A stretch of DNA of 64,000 bases from Heliocidaris erythrogramma (GCA_025617745.1 CM046864.1:30297162-30361161), one strand, 5' to 3'. Shown: positions 1 through 11,300, counted from the first letter of the stretch. Notes: generated by a model from the letters alone, not told the origin. Made by a program: numbers and translations.

Positions 1-305
1 TATTTGTGCAATATAATAATCATGATAATGTTGCCGACAATGATGATAAGATGCTCATATAAGTGATGACAATGACATTATTGATAATGATGATCATGAC
101 AACATTTAGAACTGCAATCGTATCAGAACGATGTGCATGCAATGTCGTCCGTATCTTCTATTTTGTTGAGAAGTTGACAGGTGAAATATAAAGATATGCA
201 TTGTAAAACATGATATAAGATAAGATGGGAGAAAATAATGCATACTGTGAAATTAGGAGATGATAGAATCATGAAAACAAGAAACAAAGAAAAAAAAAAA
301 CATAG

Positions 306-584
306 AATGATGATGATAATGGTGATGACATTGATGATGATGGTAATTATGATGGTGGTGATGGTGATGATGGTAAAGGTGGTTGTGATGATGATGATAA
401 TGGTGACGATAATGGTAATGATGATTATGATGATAATGGTGATGATTATAATGATGATGATGATAATGATATAATGATGATGGTGATGATGATGGTGGTG
501 GTGATTATGGCGATATGATAATGGTGGTGATGATAATGGTGATGACAATGATGCTGATAATGCTGATAATGATGATGATTGATG
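306..584. repeat. Imperfect GAT/ATG trinucleotide microsatellite
   Basis: About 280 bases made almost entirely of GATGAT, GATAAT and GGTGAT steps. It keeps reading frames open on both strands (Met/Ile-rich on plus, His/Ile-rich on minus); these are composition artefacts, not proteins. Confidence 0.95.
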
Positions 585-2530
585 GGTACATAAGGGCGGT
601 CGCGCACGCTCGGAAAATCTTGAAATGCTTAAAATGTCGTGAACAGTACTCTTATTTGATTAAAAAGTGATTATGGGCATTTTCAGATTTTGACGCGCGC
701 GTATGTTTGCGTCATGATGCGCGCGCGGATTTTGTTGACATGTTATGTTGACTCTTGCACCTGAAGTTAAAGACCTGGTCCGGTGACTGAACAACTATAC
801 ATCAATGGAAAGCTTATTGGACGTAGAATACAAAAATATATGATTAAGACCAATGAGACATTTCGTAATTGCACAATAAGCAAAACAAAAAATAATTTTC
901 AGCCTCCCCGCCATTTACGGGTGAGCCGGTCCGAAATAAATCGCAAACCTATGACGTCATGTTATGAAGACCCGCTAGAACTTGAACTTAGTATTTGTAC
1001 ATAAACAACACAAGTTGAGCGGGGAGAAGTCCATTGAACGCTGAATAATAAAGTTTTTTTTACAAAAGTTTTGAGTTGTCATGGCGTCAGTTGTGATCGA
1101 AGAAGATAAGGATGATTTGCTGATGGACTGTGAATACGAGGAGGTAGAGGATGGTGAGGAGAAGATGAGGGAAACTATGAAAGTGAATCGAGTTCTGGCA
1201 GCGGCAGTAGTGACAGTGACGAGGACAATAGTGATCTGGCCGGTGATAAAGACGGGGATGCTGCCGCATGTGAAGGGGCAAGGTTAGGGGTATTAGCGTG
1301 GGAGTATAAGAGGAGGACCGGGAGAAAATGTAGGACTGAGATAGAGATTTGCAAAACCGTGACAACAGAATGCATGGAAATGTAGAAGATTGGTAAGTTT
1401 TGTGATTTCTTATTGATGATTTCAATAATGATCTGAAACTATAGCAGAATGTTTAGAATCAGCAAACTCTCTCACCATGTTCACCTAGAGCAAGACTAAA
1501 TTTGATCGACGTTCAGTACTACTAGGCCTACTATCACAAAATAAAGCAAGAAACTTTACTAAACTTGATCTGGCGGATATAAATGGCGACTGGGCTTAGC
1601 GAATTTGGCCATTTGTGATTTATATATAAAGTATTAATTTCTTCAAAATGAACCAATATTTTGAGCTTGGCTGTAAGTTTAACGCGAGGACAACTTCGAC
1701 AACTGCGGCCATAGCTATAGTATACCTACTAACCTAGCGTTCGCGGCAGCTCCCGGTAGGTAGGTTACCCGCAGCGCGGGTGGCATAGACATGCTATGAT
1801 AGCCCTGATGCAGGCCAGCCACGTATGCAGTCCATGCATCCGAAAATGCAATTTCAAGATTCCTGCAATAAATATTTTACAAAGAATCGAAGAATCTCGT
1901 CTAAATATATGGTAAGAATGATTCCTTTCGCATTTTGATGGCTATAATTTTGCTAAATCTAGACTAAACCAAATCTAAAGTTTAACAAACATGACAAAGT
2001 TAAAACCTAACACAAGCAATGCACTCATTATTGTGCGAGACATGCCTACAAACGTGAAGAGCATAATCGACTCATAACAGCCCCAAAATTAAATTGAACG
2101 ACGATTAATCCCCATTCATATCTATTCTATTCAGTTTTAATTAAAATAATCATTTTAATTAGTAAATTAAGACACAAAGTCTCATCGAGTTACGTACCAT
2201 TCCGTATTGACATCGCCTACTGTGTGCAGAAAGATCACAGGCTCGCGATCGATCGCTACATAACATGACGTCATCCGCTCGAAGGCTCTTATTCGCGATG
2301 TAACTTCAGGGTTTTGAAGCACTTGAATTCCACCGGAATTCCAGATTTCAAACCACTATTTCTCATCCGCATGGCAATTTCTGGATAAATAGTGGTGATT
2401 TTCCTCTTCTGTGTCCCCTAAGCTTCAGATTGATATATAATTCACCTATTTGATTTATCGCTTCGGACCAGGTATTTAATGTATGTCAGATACAGTTCCT
2501 AAAATTTGACCTTGATAGGCTTGGGGGGGG
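585..2530. other. Unassigned non-repetitive stretch
   Basis: No recognisable domain or element apart from the weak acidic reading frame at 1081-1387. Two perfect CRE-like octamers (TGACGTCA) occur at 952-959 and 2266-2273; whether they are used cannot be told from sequence. Confidence 0.4.
1081..1387 (+). pseudogene. Possible first-exon remnant of an acidic protein, frameshifted
   Basis: An ATG in good context (gtcATGG) opens a frame rich in Glu and Asp (begins MASVVIEEDKDD). Around 1158-1170 the acidic and Ser-rich coding character switches to another frame, which reads ESESSSGSGSSDSDEDN and then a Cys/Arg/Lys segment with WEYKRRTGRKC, ending in TAG at about 1384. A single indel would join the two. 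A GT donor-like gtaagt follows shortly after. No family is recognised. It could be a broken 5' exon, or chance coding in purine-rich DNA. Confidence 0.22.
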
Positions 2531-2666
2531 GGGGGGCGTTTCATGAAAGGACTCGTCAGATATTTCATCCGACAAATTTGCTCTCAGCCAATCAGATGCA
2601 AGGATTTCAGTAACTTATAACAGTTGTATAAAATATCCGACAGCTTCCTTTCATGAAACGCTCCCC
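2531..2666. mobile_element. Foldback MITE, about 136 bp
   Basis: The ends are inverted repeats of about 35 bp: the left arm begins GGGGGCGTTTCATGAAAGGA and the right arm is its near-perfect reverse complement ending TTTCATGAAACGCTCCCC. The interior is non-coding. The left end merges with a poly-G run. The same end type (GGGGTGTTTCAT...ATGAAATACCCC) is seen at 17682-17857, so the two may belong to one group of foldback elements. Confidence 0.75.
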
Positions 2667-5600
2667 TGATGAAATTTGGTGAAAATTGAATGAGCCCAAT
2701 TTGAGTAATCACGCTCACATGAAAGTGGGAGAAATAAATAATTATAAAGAGAGAAGGAAAGAAAGAAAATTCTGACGAAATTAAGAGGTGGTCTGTGACA
2801 GACCACCTAATAACATGCGCCATATAAGGTCAAACTGAAACCCAGTTGGCCAAGCTCTGGAAATATGGGTTTTCTTTGCCCAGCGCTAGCGCCACAATCC
2901 CCAGATACGCCACCGAGTAGTAGACTACTAGTAGTAGTAATATACATGATGGTAATGGTGATGATGATAATGATGATGATGTTGATAATACTAACAATGA
3001 TAATAATTATTGTTATCGGGATTTGCAACTGATGAATGTTTCGGATCATATTGTTGATATTCTTTGAATTTCAAAGTGATTGAGAAGTGCAAAGCGGAAG
3101 GTTGCAGTGTGGCTAGTTATATACATACGACACCCCCCCCCCCCCCCTCTTCCCCACCCATTTTTTAGATGTTTATCCATTCTTGAATAACCTACTAATC
3201 AGGGAATTATAACATAGAAAAAAAATGCAGCCAGTCCATTAGTCAGGATTTGGCAAATTAGTACGTAGAGAAATAGCTGGAGAATGGGCTCACAGTGAAC
3301 TAGGTATAAGACCTCTGCACATCATGGAAGCGTGCTTTAGCTTCAGATCTAGTGCTATAAAGAGGGCAAGCCGAAGGGGGGGGGGGCGGCTGGAGGAAAA
3401 AACACATCCGATAACTTGTCGTAAGGACACGTGTGCTAGAGCACCCATATCCCCCTTTCTCTCATCCCGGATTATTCCTGTATTAAGAGTGACGGATTCA
3501 AGCTTGACATTAAATCTTGCTATTTGTGAGAGAAGGCGCAGTGTTTTAGTTGAGAAAAGAAGGTGGGGGAAAAAGTTATATAAAAATTTACCTATGTTCA
3601 AGGACGTTTTTTGTGAAAGTGCCCTGTCCAAGGCTCCCCGCCGCAATACTCGCAATACACGCGACTACTTTCCTCCCCTTCCCTTTCAGTCACGTAAAAG
3701 AGAAAAGGAGAGGGGAACAGGGCGAAACGAAAAATAGAAGAGGGGGGCAGAGACAGAGATAGAGAGAGCGGGGGGGGGGGGGGGGGGCAGAGAGATGTAT
3801 ACGTGAAAAGGTTCAGCCTTTTATTTGATTTGTGTGAATGCAGAAAAAAAACAGCGAAGCAGACATATGGGAATTTCAAATTACCGGTACGTTCTGTGAT
3901 GTAGTGGAGGTTAACTTTCACATTCACTCTAATAAACACACAAAATGACTAAAATGTCAATTTTTAAAAATGTATAACCGAGTAGGATCTTTCCACTGAT
4001 CACGATCAGAGCATACTGATCGAAACATCGAGAACGTCGAGTTCATCAGTCAGTCCGCAGCCCGTGCGAAAAGCACTTCTTCTGTGCAACTCGTATTCAC
4101 TCCGGGGCGAGAATTATGAATATTCATGAGCAAAAGGGAACGGTAAAAAAGCTGCCAATTACTCTGTTTTTTAACGGATTTTAATGATAAACCCACCAAT
4201 TTTAAGTTCAAATTTTTAAAACTGAATGGACCATTATAGAAGTGAAAATGAACGAGGTAACCTTGAGACCTGAGGATTTAGCTTTTATAACAGTCAGGAG
4301 TTAGGCAAGTTCAAGCATGATACAGATTATTTCCCATCAAAAATGAAATCGTGCCGAATGACGCACCATGATTGGTCCGCTCACCAGCACGTCACACAAA
4401 GCGTCGTCTGCTCGATACGGCCGAACGAATTTAGTGCACATGACATGGATGTACTACGATATGTCCATCCACTCGTACACCTACACACACATAGGTATGA
4501 TCTAGTATAGCCCACTTAATTATTTATAAGCACAAGTAGTGGACTGAATTTGTTATGCGATAACTCCTTGGTGTAGCCAAGGAGTTATGTGATAACTCCT
4601 TGGTGATAACTCCTTGATGTAACAATGTACACGCAAAGTACAACACTGTGTACCCGTACCCCTGCATTGCCGATAGGTTTTGCGTGGGTTAGCGGTGATA
4701 TTTCTCCAATAGGTCATTCATGAGGGGGGGGGGGGGATATGTTTTAATACTCCATTTTCATCTTGGAAATCCAAATTTGCAGCAAAGAACTAAAGTAGCC
4801 CTAAAATCACTGGTAAGTTGGCGATTGTTATATATTGTTACATTAATTTGGGTGTACATTTTACGCTATCGCAACTAAGGAACTAACCACAGCAGCTGCT
4901 AGGACGATGCCACCCCGTTGCACTCGGGGCAGCGTACCGGAGGTTCACCCCCTCAGTGGCTTTCACCGGGTAATTCTTGTTCGCAAAACGGCTAAAATAA
5001 GGCCATATTTTCTTCAACAAATACAGTTTGCTGTAAAATTATTTTTAATTCATTGTTATAACGCCAATAATCCAACCCGACGATCATCGGCATCACTAAA
5101 ATTCTAAAATATACCAGTCAGGACTTCGGAGGAAGCAAATAGAGGCTAAAATTGCTCCCCCAAAAGTCCGAAATTTTATCATTTTTGGATGGGAAAAAAG
5201 ATATCTAAATCCGATCAAATATAGTCATGTTATGCACCAAAATAAAGAGTGAAATGTCACGAAGAAGTTCCTCTACAATAGCCGAACAATTTCTGCATTA
5301 TCGTTTGAGAGATACCTTCTTGACCCTTGCAAATATTTCGCCAAATCTCACGCTCTCTGGTTTCGCGAGACTCAAATTTTTATACCGTGGTAATATCTAA
5401 ATATAATCATGATTATGATGGTCAGCTATAAATTCATTGCAATTTCAAATAGCCACGTCCAGTTTAAAATTTCAGCTATTCCAATGATCGTATTTTCTAT
5501 TTTTATATTGTTTTCTTGTTGAAAGCTTTAAGTTTACTACACTATGGTAGATAATTAATACATAAATATTTTTCAAATATATATTTCTCTGATGGTTATT

Positions 5601-6128
5601 TCTAGATTATTTGTCATTTTGAAGAGTACCATACAGTGGTACCATCAAACTATGCATGAATTATAATGGTGACCTCTAGAATCATTGCAAACTTAAATGA
5701 GTACTCAATGACGGAAAAGTCAACAATTTAAAGACTATGCCTATATGATGATCAATTATGAATTTAGTGCACCTTCCTGTAATGACCTTTCCTATATACA
5801 TGATATATGGCCATGACCAGTGGAACTTTCCAAATTCATCCTAAGATGGTTATTTCTAATGTCCTACTAGTTTCAAGAGTACTAAAAATATACCATGAAA
5901 CACACCTAAATACCTCAAAATAAACCTATGATGAGTATTTCCAGATTCATTTCAACCTTGAAGAGTATTTACCATGGTTATTAGAAGAAGAAAAAAAACA
6001 TCAAAATTTCCTATGATATTTACTTCCTTAAAGTCTTTCAACTTTTCAGTTTCAGTTTACTTTCATTTCCAACATAACAGTGATTTTGACCCCAAAAAAT
6101 CAAATATACAGTTCAATATTAAACAATA
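2667..6128. other. Unassigned region with poly-G/C runs
   Basis: Contains a short GATGAT patch (2948-2990), poly-C near 3132-3147, poly-G near 3376, 3769 and 4725, and otherwise AT-rich sequence. Open frames at 3290-3939 are short, lack known motifs and overlap on both strands, so none is called as a gene. Confidence 0.4.
4560..4616. repeat. Short palindrome with extra half-sites
   Basis: A perfect 12-bp inverted repeat, ATAACTCCTTGG / CCAAGGAGTTAT, with a 5-bp spacer (4560-4588). It is followed by two more direct copies of the left half ending near 4616. It can form a small cruciform; a mobile-element footprint or slippage product is possible. Confidence 0.7.
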
Positions 6129-6486
6129 TACACACTTAGAAAATAAGGTTCAGGTTTGCACTCTAAATGCAACACTGGCAGCACCTTTATGGGTGCAATC
6201 TTGCACCATACATGAAAAGGGTGCAAAAATGCACCTTTTGTTCTTGTTTGCACCCTAAAAGGTGCAACTTTGCACCTTTAAGGTTCAGAAATTTTTGCAT
6301 CCAAAGGGTGCAAATTTGTACCTTTTCTAAAAGGTACAACTCTGCACCCTTTAAGGGTGCAAAATGTAGCTAACTGCACCCTTAAAGGTGCATAAAGCTT
6401 CTTAGGGTGCAACGTTGCACCCGAAAAGGTGCTGCCAGTGTTGCATTTGAAGGGTGCAAAATTGTACCTTTATTTCTATGTGTGTA
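6129..6486. mobile_element. Foldback MITE filled with GGTGCAA/TTGCACC palindromes
   Basis: About 68-bp terminal inverted repeats: the left begins TACACACTTAGAAA and the right ends TTTCTATGTGTGTA, and both contain ATGCAACACTGGCAGCACC or its complement. Between and within the arms the heptamers GGTGCAA and TTGCACC recur many times in both orientations, so the whole element can fold into a long cruciform. The TA at each end fits a Tc1/mariner-type TA target, but no transposase is present. Confidence 0.85.
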
Positions 6487-6589
6487 ATACATGTTACATT
6501 GTTTAAAGTTATAAAATAGAAAGTATACATAAACATCCAGTATAATAGTTCTTTTTTTTTCTTTTTTTTGTTAAACCTGTGGAAATGGA

Positions 6590-6629
6590 GGGATCCACTG
6601 AAAAGCAGAGCTTGTAAAATGTGGATCCC
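6590..6629 (-). other. Conserved LINE 3'-UTR hairpin, copy 1
   Basis: On the minus strand GGGATCCA and TGGATCCC close a stem around a 24-base loop containing TTACAAGC, CTGCTTTT and AG. The same stem and nearly the same loop occur at 57969-58008 beside a related CR1-group LINE. This suggests a structural element of that family's 3' end. Confidence 0.6.
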
Positions 6630-6739
6630 TCGAAGTAATGACGAACATAATTTTTGTAACCTGTAAATAATTATATTGACTAGAAAAAAAATATATATAT
6701 AGAAGATTACCAAAAAGTGTCAGAATAATACTATAATAA

Positions 6740-7000
6740 AATGGGGTTGTTTACAAGATCCCTTGCTCGACTTGTGAGAAGGTCTGTATTGGCGAGACAG
6801 GTAGGCCTGTTGGGGAACGCATGCAAGAACATCGCCTGGATGTTCGGCTTAGGCGCACCCATAGTTCTGCTGTCGCAAAGCATGCGTGGAACTCCGATCA
6901 TCGCCCTAACTGGGATGAGATCAGCTGCATTGCGCACGACAAGCATTGGTATACGCGCCGAGTTAAGGAAGCGATTCAGATCCGTTTACACCAACAATGA
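6740..7000 (+). pseudogene. Penelope-like element fragment, GIY-YIG endonuclease domain
   Basis: The frame through 6758-7000 reads YKIPCSTCEKVCIGETGRP, then RMQEH, WYTRRVKEAI and a stop. This is the C-terminal GIY-YIG nuclease of Penelope-like retroelements, with the Y...CIGETGR core, the helix Arg and the late Glu visible. The domain nicks target DNA in intact elements. No reverse transcriptase is attached here; the fragment lies between a LINE 3'-UTR-like hairpin (6590) and the LINE coding remnant on the opposite strand (from 7078). A 132-codon frame starting at 6741 is a shadow in another frame. Confidence 0.75.
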
Positions 7001-7077
7001 CATCGTGTCCGGTGATTGGCCAGCGGCACCAACCAATCACAGCGCCCGAGTAGAGACAAACAATAGCACGCACCCAG

Positions 7078-7778
7078 TTAGAGACAGCGCCGCCCCGCAC
7101 CGGCGGGGCCCAACAATGACAATTTCAATTTCCTCTTAAATGAATTAAGTGACGGGGCAAGTTGAATGTCATTTTGAAGAGAGTTCCAAAATGTGGGGGC
7201 TGTATAAATAAACGTGTTTTGAGCTAGAAAGGTTCTCAGCAGAGGTAAATGAAAGTCATTACAACGCCGGGTTGGGTATTTATGAGAGGATTTATGTTGG
7301 GTGAACATATCATTAAAGATGGAAGGAAGCGTGTCGTTATGATAAGAATACATAAACTGGCCTAACTGAAGGAGAAAAAGATTTTTAATTTTCAATATTT
7401 TATTTTCAATGAAAAGAGGATCTGCGTGGGAGGGAAAATGAGAAAAGACAAATGATACGAAGAGCTTTTTTTTTTGTAGTAATACAATTTTGTGTAACAA
7501 ACTCTGGTGTGTATTGCCCGACGCCAGTAGTCCATAATGTAGATATTGTAAGACCAGAGAGGAATAAAGCATTAAAGTAAGGAAGAATAACGGAGATGTC
7601 TTTTCAATCTATCCATGACACCAATATTAAATAGTTGTCAATATGATACTTCCAGGATAGTTTATTGTCGACTGTTACGCTCCAAAATTTAGTGTAAGAA
7701 ACACTCTCCAACGGGAAGTCGTCGAATTCAATATTGATTGGCAGTGAGTCTATATTATTACTGAACAACATATATTTA
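7078..7778 (-). pseudogene. CR1-group LINE, C-terminal part of reverse transcriptase (LINE-A, 3' part)
   Basis: Read on the minus strand, the first part (7778 down to about 7604) has KYMLFSNNIDSLPI and then VDNKLSWKYHID, the thumb region following the RT catalytic core. The second part (7572-7078) has the usual CR1/L2-group C-terminus: LQYLHYGLLASGN, LLQKKKLF, then APTFWNSLQND and FKRKLKLSLL. A frameshift or stop separates the two parts. A GC-rich hairpin (CCCCGC/GCGGGG at 7093-7108) sits at the 3' end. The upstream half of the same element resumes at 11301 after a Penelope-like insertion. Confidence 0.75.
7736..7778. repeat. Target duplication of the Penelope-like insertion, left copy
   Basis: These 43 bases are identical to 11258-11300 (begins GATTGGCAGTGAGTC, ends ACATATATTTA) and belong to LINE-A coding sequence. 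On the right the LINE frame continues (LSLNLLKTKYMLF); on the left it ends at 7778 and Penelope-like sequence begins. Confidence 0.8.
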
Positions 7779-7789
7779 TAGTATTTGAA

Positions 7790-9482
7790 GGTTTGCATGG
7801 TGAAGTTGTAATTCAGAAAAAAGGTTTGCGTGCTCTTCGCACTGACCGCTCTATTCACATTCTTTCCGCAGATAAGGGCAACGCCACGGTCGTCATGGAC
7901 CGCACTGACTACAACCATAAGATCTCTGATATTTTATCCACAGGTTCGTACACCGAGGTCAAGAGAGACCCGACACCCAACATCAAACGATGCGTCACCA
8001 CAAACTTCGTTCGCTCAATAAACTTGGCCTGTTCCCTCCACGAGTTTATCGTTTTCTTCTTCCTTCCTCCAGCTCCTGCCCAGTGTTCTTTGGTCTACCA
8101 AAAATTCACAAACCAGACATTCCTCTCCGCCCGATTGTGTCCTCACGTGGTTCCCCCACCTACAATCTTGCTAAACATCTCGCACACATCCTTCAACCCC
8201 TCACAGGTCAGTCGCAACATCATGTCCGCAATTCTCATCACTTCACCACAATCATCAATGACATCAAGCTCAACTCCACAGACATACTAGTTAGTTTTGA
8301 TGTTGACTCTTTATTTACCAGTATCCCCATTCAAGAAGTTTGCGACATCACCAGAACTAGATTACAACAAGACACTGATCTCCAGGATCTCCTGATCTCC
8401 TGCTATCTCCCCAACAGATATATGACCTTCTTCTCCTATGTCTTACCTCCACCAGCTTCCAATGGCGGGATAAGTACTTCAACCAATCAGAAGGTGCCCC
8501 CATGGGCTCTCCACTCTCCCCAGTTATAGCTAATCTCTTCATGGAACAGTTCGAAACTACTATTCTCTCCACAGCACCGCATAAACCCACACTTTGGCTC
8601 CGTTACGTTGACGACACGTTTGTCATTTGGCCGCACGGTCCGGAAAAGCTGAACAATTTCCAGGATTTTCTCAACAAACATCACCCCTCCATCAGCTTCT
8701 CGTCAGAAGCAGAAAACAATAACTCTCTTCCTTTTCTTGATGTTTTGATCACCCACAGGCCTGACGGTTCACTCTCCCATAGTGTTTACCGTAAACCTAC
8801 CCACACAGACCGCTATCTAAACTTCCGATCTTTCCACCATCCGTCCGTCAAACGTTCGGTCTCCAGTTCCCTGATCAGGAGAGCTCACAACGTTTGCGAC
8901 TCAACCAGCCTTGACAACGAGTTAAAACACATCAAAACAGCCTTAGTTAACAATGGTTTCCCTCCTCAGGAAATACGCACATCTGTCAACAAACCCCATT
9001 CTCCCCCACCAACCAGGCACATCTCGTCCTGCACTATTCCCTACACAGGTCATGTCTCTCACCGCATTCAACGAGTCCTGCAGAAGGCCAACATACGGGT
9101 TTTCTTCAGTTCTAAACACAAACTTCACAAGTCTCTCTACACACACAAAGACACAGCTTCTCCCGACAGCAAACCAGGAGTGTACCGCATACCATGTTCC
9201 TGCGGTCAGGTCTACATCGGAGAGACTGGGAGGGACATCAAATCTCGCATCAAGGAACACCGTGCCCATGGGAGACTTGGTCACTATGACCAATCTGCCA
9301 TTATCAATCATTCTGCCACTCGTGATCACCAGATTAACTGGGAAGACACCAAACTTGTAGCCCCCGCTTCCAACTGGTACACCAGAAGGGTCCGTGAAGC
9401 CATCGAGATTCACAGACATAACACAGTTACACAGGACAAGGGTTTACAGATCAGCGACATTTGGTTTTCACTCTTCCAATAA
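7790..9482 (+). pseudogene. PLE-1 reverse transcriptase with C-terminal GIY-YIG nuclease, two frameshifts
   Basis: Penelope-type RT copies the element's RNA at a nicked target; the GIY-YIG domain makes the nick. Three frames carry successive parts. The N-terminal block has ILSADKGNATVVMDR (7840-7920). The middle block has FGLPKIHKP, RPIVSSRGSPTYNLA and VSFDVDSLFTSIP (about 8090-8400). The third block starts near 8440, reads GAPMGSPLSPVIANLFME, and has the catalytic LRYVDD with the aspartates at 8610-8615, then NSLPFLDV and KPTHTDRYL. The nuclease near the end has GVYRIPC...VYIGETGR (9177-9233) and WYTRRVREAIEI. Indels near 8000-8070 and 8400-8450 break the gene; the last 326 codons remain open. 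Confidence 0.88.
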
Positions 9483-9825
9483 TAAGTAGTGTTATAATTT
9501 TTTCCACAGGTTATACATGTTTACTTCATTTTTATGTATTATTAGTATACTCATTCTGGTGTCAATATTTCACCTTTTTCCATATGTATGTTTTAACCTT
9601 AATGTCTTTCCTCAACAGGATGACTTGTTTCTCTCCACAGATTATCTCCAACAGGATTTCATGATTCTCTCCTCAATTTGTTCATTTTCATTGTTTTTTC
9701 ACCTTTCTCTCCACAGCCACACCGGTCCACTTCATTCACAACATTTATTATATTTATATTCATTATTAGTACACTCATTCTGGTGCCATATTTCACCCTT
9801 TTCCATATGTATGTTTTAACCTTAA

Positions 9826-10755
9826 AGTAGATATTCAAAGAAAATCACAAATATGGCAATTAATGTATCACTAGAAACTGGGAAGCTTACAGATGGCAAT
9901 CTTATAAGTTTTATGTCAACTGCGTAGCTGGTGATTATAAAAACAACACAAATAAAAGCTCTTCTCAGCATCTGGAATATCCGAGGATTCGCCAGAAATA
10001 TAGCGATGTTTTGATGTCGTCACACTCGGGATCGATCCTGTTTAAGCAGACGACGTCCTATAATGAATGAACGTAATTGCAATGCAATTATTTATCAAAT
10101 TATAAAGAGTTTGGTGTATTTAAACTTGACCTTATTTCACACCATAATAAAGGGAAAGTGAAACGGATTCTGATAGCTAAAACCGTTTGATTGTAAATAC
10201 ATAGAGAAGGGTCAATGATCAATGAAATAAACCCCACTTTCAAATTGAAAAGCCCTCCGAATAATAGCAGGATGGTATTCGTTCCCTCTTGAAACGCCGA
10301 ACATGCCCCGGTGCAAGCAGCTGAAAATACAATGGCGTCTTATTTTGTTTACAAGTGACTGATTCCTTTATTTTGTTAACGCTGCATTTTTCATCAAAAT
10401 AATACCATACACGAAGTTAAGAGTGAGGCAACAGACTAACATTAAGACTGACGCTAGTGAAGGAAGAGAAATAAGTGAAGAGGAGATGACAAAATAGGCT
10501 CTGAAAAATGTGTAAGATGTTATGGGACATCGTCTGCTTAGACAGGACTGGTCCAGGGTGTGTCGTCACATATCTCAGCAGCGTTCGAGGAGCTCTTCAG
10601 CTGCTATATCGGGGGCTGTATTTTACCGTTTTATAATTGATAATAATCATTACTTCAAATGTTTCCAAGCGTTGAATTTGGATAACCTTGTTTAATTTAT
10701 GCCATCTATGCAATAATAAGTATTAAGCCAATATTTAAATTATTAACGTTCTACT
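9826..10755. mobile_element. TTAA-flanked inverted-repeat transposon, copy 1 (930 bp)
   Basis: TTAA at 9822-9825 and 10756-10759 flanks the element. The ends are AGTAG...CTACT, with longer degenerate arms that include GCAGACGACGTCC near 10037-10052 and its complement GGACATCGTCTGC near 10525-10537. A second copy at 47662-48592 is about the same length and closely similar throughout. The empty site is visible inside PLE-1 itself at 9594-9608 (AACCTTAATGTCTTTCC). No transposase is seen; a short frame intact in copy 2 is interrupted by stops here. Confidence 0.85.
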
Positions 10756-11096
10756 TTAATTTCTTTCCTCAACAGGATGTCATGTTTCTCTCCACAGATT
10801 ACCTACGGTCCTAATCCCCTTTTGTTTCCAGCTTATCCAGACGGTTAATTGGTTTCTTAGTCCTATTGTTCACTTGTTTTCAATGTTTCTTTTCAACGCA
10901 GGATTCGTTTGATGTTACTTATCCTTTCAATGCAGGTATCTTGATGTTATTTACCCTTTCAATGCAGGTACTTTGATGTTACTGTTACTATTTCTTTCTA
11001 TACTAACTCCGTGATGTTATTGTTTGCCTCCATTTTAATAAGTGAATTGCTGCTTCATATATAAATTCTGCTGATTTATTCGCTCTTCTCATTCTC

Positions 11097-11150
11097 CTGA
11101 CGACGGCCAGAGCATTCTGACCGGAACGTGGAGTTATTCCAACTCACATG
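11097..11150 (+). ncRNA. Degenerate hammerhead-ribozyme-like motif at PLE-1 3' end
   Basis: CTGACGA at about 11098 matches the CUGANGA core. It is followed by a strong stem-II candidate (CGGCCAGA paired with TCTGACCG, one mismatch) and then GGAACGTGGAG in place of the canonical GAAA-stem III-UH. Hammerhead motifs are established for Penelope-like elements. The altered GAAA and missing cleavage-site base suggest a dead copy. Confidence 0.4.
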
Positions 11151-11257
11151 GTTGGACTGCAAACCTTTTTTCTGAACATATATTTAGTTTTTAGGAGATT
11201 TTTAGGAGATTCTAAGTCCAATCACTTAGACCAGTGAAAACCAGTATAACCAGTTTT

Positions 11258-11300
11258 GATTGGCAGTGAGTCTATATTATTACTGAACAACATATATTTA
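11258..11300. repeat. Target duplication of the Penelope-like insertion, right copy
   Basis: Identical to 7736-7778; see that entry. It joins directly to the continuing LINE-A frame on its right. Confidence 0.8.

Larger units (their letters stand above)
9483..11176 (+). other. PLE-1 3' region with repeated splice-acceptor-like blocks
   Basis: Non-coding 3' part of PLE-1. Polypyrimidine tracts ending in CAG recur: TTTTTTCCACAGG (near 9509), CTTTCCTCAACAGG and TCTCTCCACAG (9613-9650), TCTCTCCACAG (near 9716), and again after the TTAA element at 10763-10798. The text around CCATATGTATGTTTTAACC is duplicated (9578-9600 and 9802-9821). Near 10885-10980 a block of about 33 bp with CTTTCAATGCAGGTA is repeated about three times. 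Confidence 0.6.
7779..11257 (+). mobile_element. Penelope-like retroelement PLE-1, inserted in LINE-A
   Basis: Full-length-looking but decayed Penelope-like element: RT plus GIY-YIG coding at 7790-9482, then a long 3' region to about 11176 interrupted by a separate TTAA transposon (9826-10755). An 18-bp inverted repeat (TTCAGAAAAAAGGTTTGC at 7812-7829 against 11159-11176) lies near both ends. The right junction is messy: a second partial copy of the LINE target (CATATATTTAGTTTTTAGGA, near 11178) precedes the clean 43-bp duplicate at 11258. Complex target duplications are known for Penelope-like elements. Confidence 0.75.

Noticed and set aside
123-548. His/Ile-rich 141-codon frame (minus) and Met-rich 78-codon frame (plus)
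   Set aside because: Both are translations of the GAT/ATG microsatellite.
3290-3939. Overlapping 113-137 codon frames on both strands
   Set aside because: No motif, extensive two-strand overlap and poly-G content.
8943-9419. 158-codon minus-strand frame
   Set aside because: Shadow of the PLE-1 RT/GIY-YIG coding on the plus strand.
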